Source: a virus. From it: a stretch of 29,523 bases of DNA. The notes under the pieces were generated by a model. It saw only the letters and a list, made by a program, of their open reading frames with translations. It had not been told where the DNA came from and searched no databases. The DNA lies in IMG/VR virus record IMGVR_UViG_3300029951_000090, positions 1 through 29,523 of that record. The stretch is one strand, 5' to 3'. Shown piece after piece: positions 27,825 through 29,523 of the stretch (its first letter is position 1; the number at the start of each line of letters is the position of its first letter). A program made the position numbers and the translations under genes.

Positions 27825-29523
27825 ATGGCGTTTTGCCTGCCCCCGGCCCACGCGACAGAGTTCAAGAAAGCTCTGACTGACGGCAGAATCACGCCTGAAA
27901 AGCTGATGGCTATGGAAAGCGCGGACCGGCATGAGTTCCTTGCTGGCATTGTCGGCAAGGATAGCGCCGCCGCTGTCAACTCCCTGTTCGAGAGCAAGCT
28001 GATGCTCAAGGATCAACAGGCCGGGATGGTGCGGTGGGCCAAATCTCTCACAACCGTCAAAGCGGCGGTCAAAAAAGACCTGCTGAATAAAATCGACAAG
28101 CTGGATCGCATTCTAAATCCAGCGGAAGAGAAAGCGTTCCTTGCTGACCTGGCTGCTACCAAACTTGGCACCAAAGTCACGTTCGAGGAATCGCAGAAGA
28201 TCACAAAGCTGGCGCAAAAAGCCATGGTCGAGCGCGACAAGCCGACCGATCAGCTTTCCGGCGTGAGCAATGAGTTCCTGAAAGCGGCGTCCGATCTTGA
28301 GCATTACGTCAAATCGCTCAAGCCAACAACGGCGGTTACGTCGATCTTCAAGAATTTCGCCATCATCGCGCGCAATCATTTGCTGATGAACCCGGCGACG
28401 CCCGTAAAAACCACCATCGGCCAAATCGTCAACTCCGCTATGGATCTGGTAACGCGTCGGATTGCATCGCACTCGCTTGGCGGAGAAAACTCAGAACTTG
28501 CCGCCGAAGCGAACAAGCAGGCGTGGGCGACATTCCGCGAAACCGGCATGAATACCGCGCTGATGGAATCCTATGAGGATTCCGGCAAGTTGGGCGAACA
28601 TGCTAATTTCAACGTGCCGGAGGGTATGCTTTCGGCCCATCCGGCGCTGCACAAGGTTGAGGCCGGTGTGCGCTGGTACGCTCAGAAAACCAACAAAATC
28701 GCCATTGATCTGGAACACAACTACGCCTTCACGAAATTCTATCAAAAAGCCTTCTTCGACATGCTCAATATCGGGTCAACCAATATCGCAAAGTCGGAAG
28801 GGTTGAGCGGGGCGGCGCTGAAATCGCGGGCCGCTGCGATTATGAAAGACGCGGCGAAGATCAAGCCGGAGACGGACGTTGGCGCTGTCATCAGGATGCA
28901 GGGCCAGAAGCAAGCGGCGCGCGTCACCTCCACCAATGACACGGTTATTGGCAACTTCGCGCTTGGGATCAAAGACGCGATCAACAAGCATATTGCCAAC
29001 GGTCTTGGCGATGCTCTAATGCCGATAGCTAAAATCCCGGCCAACATCATTTGGAACGGGATTGAGAACGCTGGCGTCGGCCTCGGGACCGGGGCCAAGG
29101 ACATCTTTGAAGGCCGGGCAAAGATACAATCGGACGATCTGAAAACGCGCTATGAGGGCATGGCGCAAATGTCCGCTGGTATTCAGAAGGTCGCGCGAAC
29201 GGTCGGCGTGCTAGGCATGGCCGCGCTCTTTTCCAGCACGCTCACCAAGCAGGATTTTAGGTCGGACAATTACGGCAACCATTTCGTCAAGATCGGCAAC
29301 GTCTGGATCAATCTGGAATACATCAGCGCCATTTCGCCAGCCTTGGCCGGGTTTATGACGGCCAAGCGTGACGGCAACAGTCGGACGGGAATGCTCAAAG
29401 AATTCGGCTATTACACTTCTGGCGCGCTGCAGGGCCTGAAAAGCGCGCCCGGCGTGGACGAGGCGAGCCAACTTGTGACCAGCATCACGAATAGGAACTG
29501 GGCACTTGGCATCCAGAAATACG
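27825..29523 (+). CDS. large internal virion / polyvalent protein, part 2 (cut by window end)
   Basis: An open frame from ATG 27825 to the window edge, 566 complete codons with no stop. It starts MAFCLPPAHATEFKKALTDG, then has NSLFESKLMLKDQQAGMVRWAKSL, a phrase I recall from large phage proteins. Residues about 180-215 (IIARNHLLMNPATPVKTTIGQIVNSAM) look like the LPD38-type region of polyvalent proteins, where NP-x-T-x-V-K-x-x-x-G is typical. Later parts are helical with hydrophobic patches (VARTVGVLGMAALFSS). It is most likely the main DNA-ejection protein or a membrane-interacting one. The end is unknown because the window stops here. Start 27825 is one base after the previous stop; the same frame has a TAA at 27807. 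Confidence 0.75.
   Translation, partial: MAFCLPPAHATEFKKALTDGRITPEKLMAMESADRHEFLAGIVGKDSAAAVNSLFESKLMLKDQQAGMVRWAKSLTTVKAAVKKDLLNKIDKLDRILNPAEEKAFLADLAATKLGTKVTFEESQKITKLAQKAMVERDKPTDQLSGVSNEFLKAASDLEHYVKSLKPTTAVTSIFKNFAIIARNHLLMNPATPVKTTIGQIVNSAMDLVTRRIASHSLGGENSELAAEANKQAWATFRETGMNTALMESYEDSGKLGEHANFNVPEGMLSAHPALHKVEAGVRWYAQKTNKIAIDLEHNYAFTKFYQKAFFDMLNIGSTNIAKSEGLSGAALKSRAAAIMKDAAKIKPETDVGAVIRMQGQKQAARVTSTNDTVIGNFALGIKDAINKHIANGLGDALMPIAKIPANIIWNGIENAGVGLGTGAKDIFEGRAKIQSDDLKTRYEGMAQMSAGIQKVARTVGVLGMAALFSSTLTKQDFRSDNYGNHFVKIGNVWINLEYISAISPALAGFMTAKRDGNSRTGMLKEFGYYTSGALQGLKSAPGVDEASQLVTSITNRNWALGIQKY

Noticed and set aside
27780-27830. Programmed frameshift joining the 885-residue protein to the next gene
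   Set aside because: The downstream frame has a TAA at 27807 and its own ATG at 27825 one base after the stop. No slippery heptamer is seen, and the downstream start resembles starts of related proteins.

Overview
The window reads as about 29.5 kb of the late (packaging and virion) half of a tailed, probably short-tailed, double-stranded DNA phage or prophage. Every gene I can support is on the + strand. Genes are packed with 1-4 base stop/start overlaps, and the base composition is GC-rich by eye. There is no host gene, integrase, replication gene or lysis gene here. The wording of several proteins (N4-gp56-type capsid, SU10-type adaptor, small Rhizobiales-phage-like proteins) suggests a phage of an alphaproteobacterium. 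That host assignment is inference only.

Layout. (1) 1-1375: a cut-off gene end and six small proteins. (2) 1347-3280: terminase small and large subunits. (3) 3294-4203: four small genes. (4) 4346-8895: a fibre/decoration module between terminase and portal, including a 783-residue glycine-rich repeat protein. (5) 8937-9010: a tRNA-Gly(TCC) gene with encoded CCA. (6) 9094-16173: two small proteins, portal, two small proteins, scaffold, major capsid protein and two related decoration-like proteins. (7) 16265-20579: an unknown protein, head-tail adaptor, a nozzle-like beta protein and a tail fibre with a peptidase-S74 self-cleaving chaperone domain. (8) 20579-29523: a run of Ala/Gln-rich or hydrophobic proteins that look like internal virion (DNA ejection) proteins. 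It ends in two large multidomain proteins, the last cut by the window edge.

How it works together. Terminase cuts DNA and pumps it through the portal into a head built from the gp56-type capsid protein on a scaffold. The adaptor and nozzle close the head and make the short tail. The fibre proteins bind the host, and the ejection proteins leave the virion with the DNA.

The least expected signal is in the RNA rather than the proteins. Three gene leaders (before 4346, 6175 and 16265) carry a related hairpin with a GUGA (GNRA) tetraloop, including paired base changes that keep the stem. Each sits just behind a terminator-like or switch-like stem. Two further spots (6080-6123 and 9049-9083) contain perfect or near-perfect competing hairpins. 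One of these is built on a stop codon and the other reaches into a ribosome binding site. Together with the tRNA they look like a set of post-transcriptional control points dividing one long late transcript.
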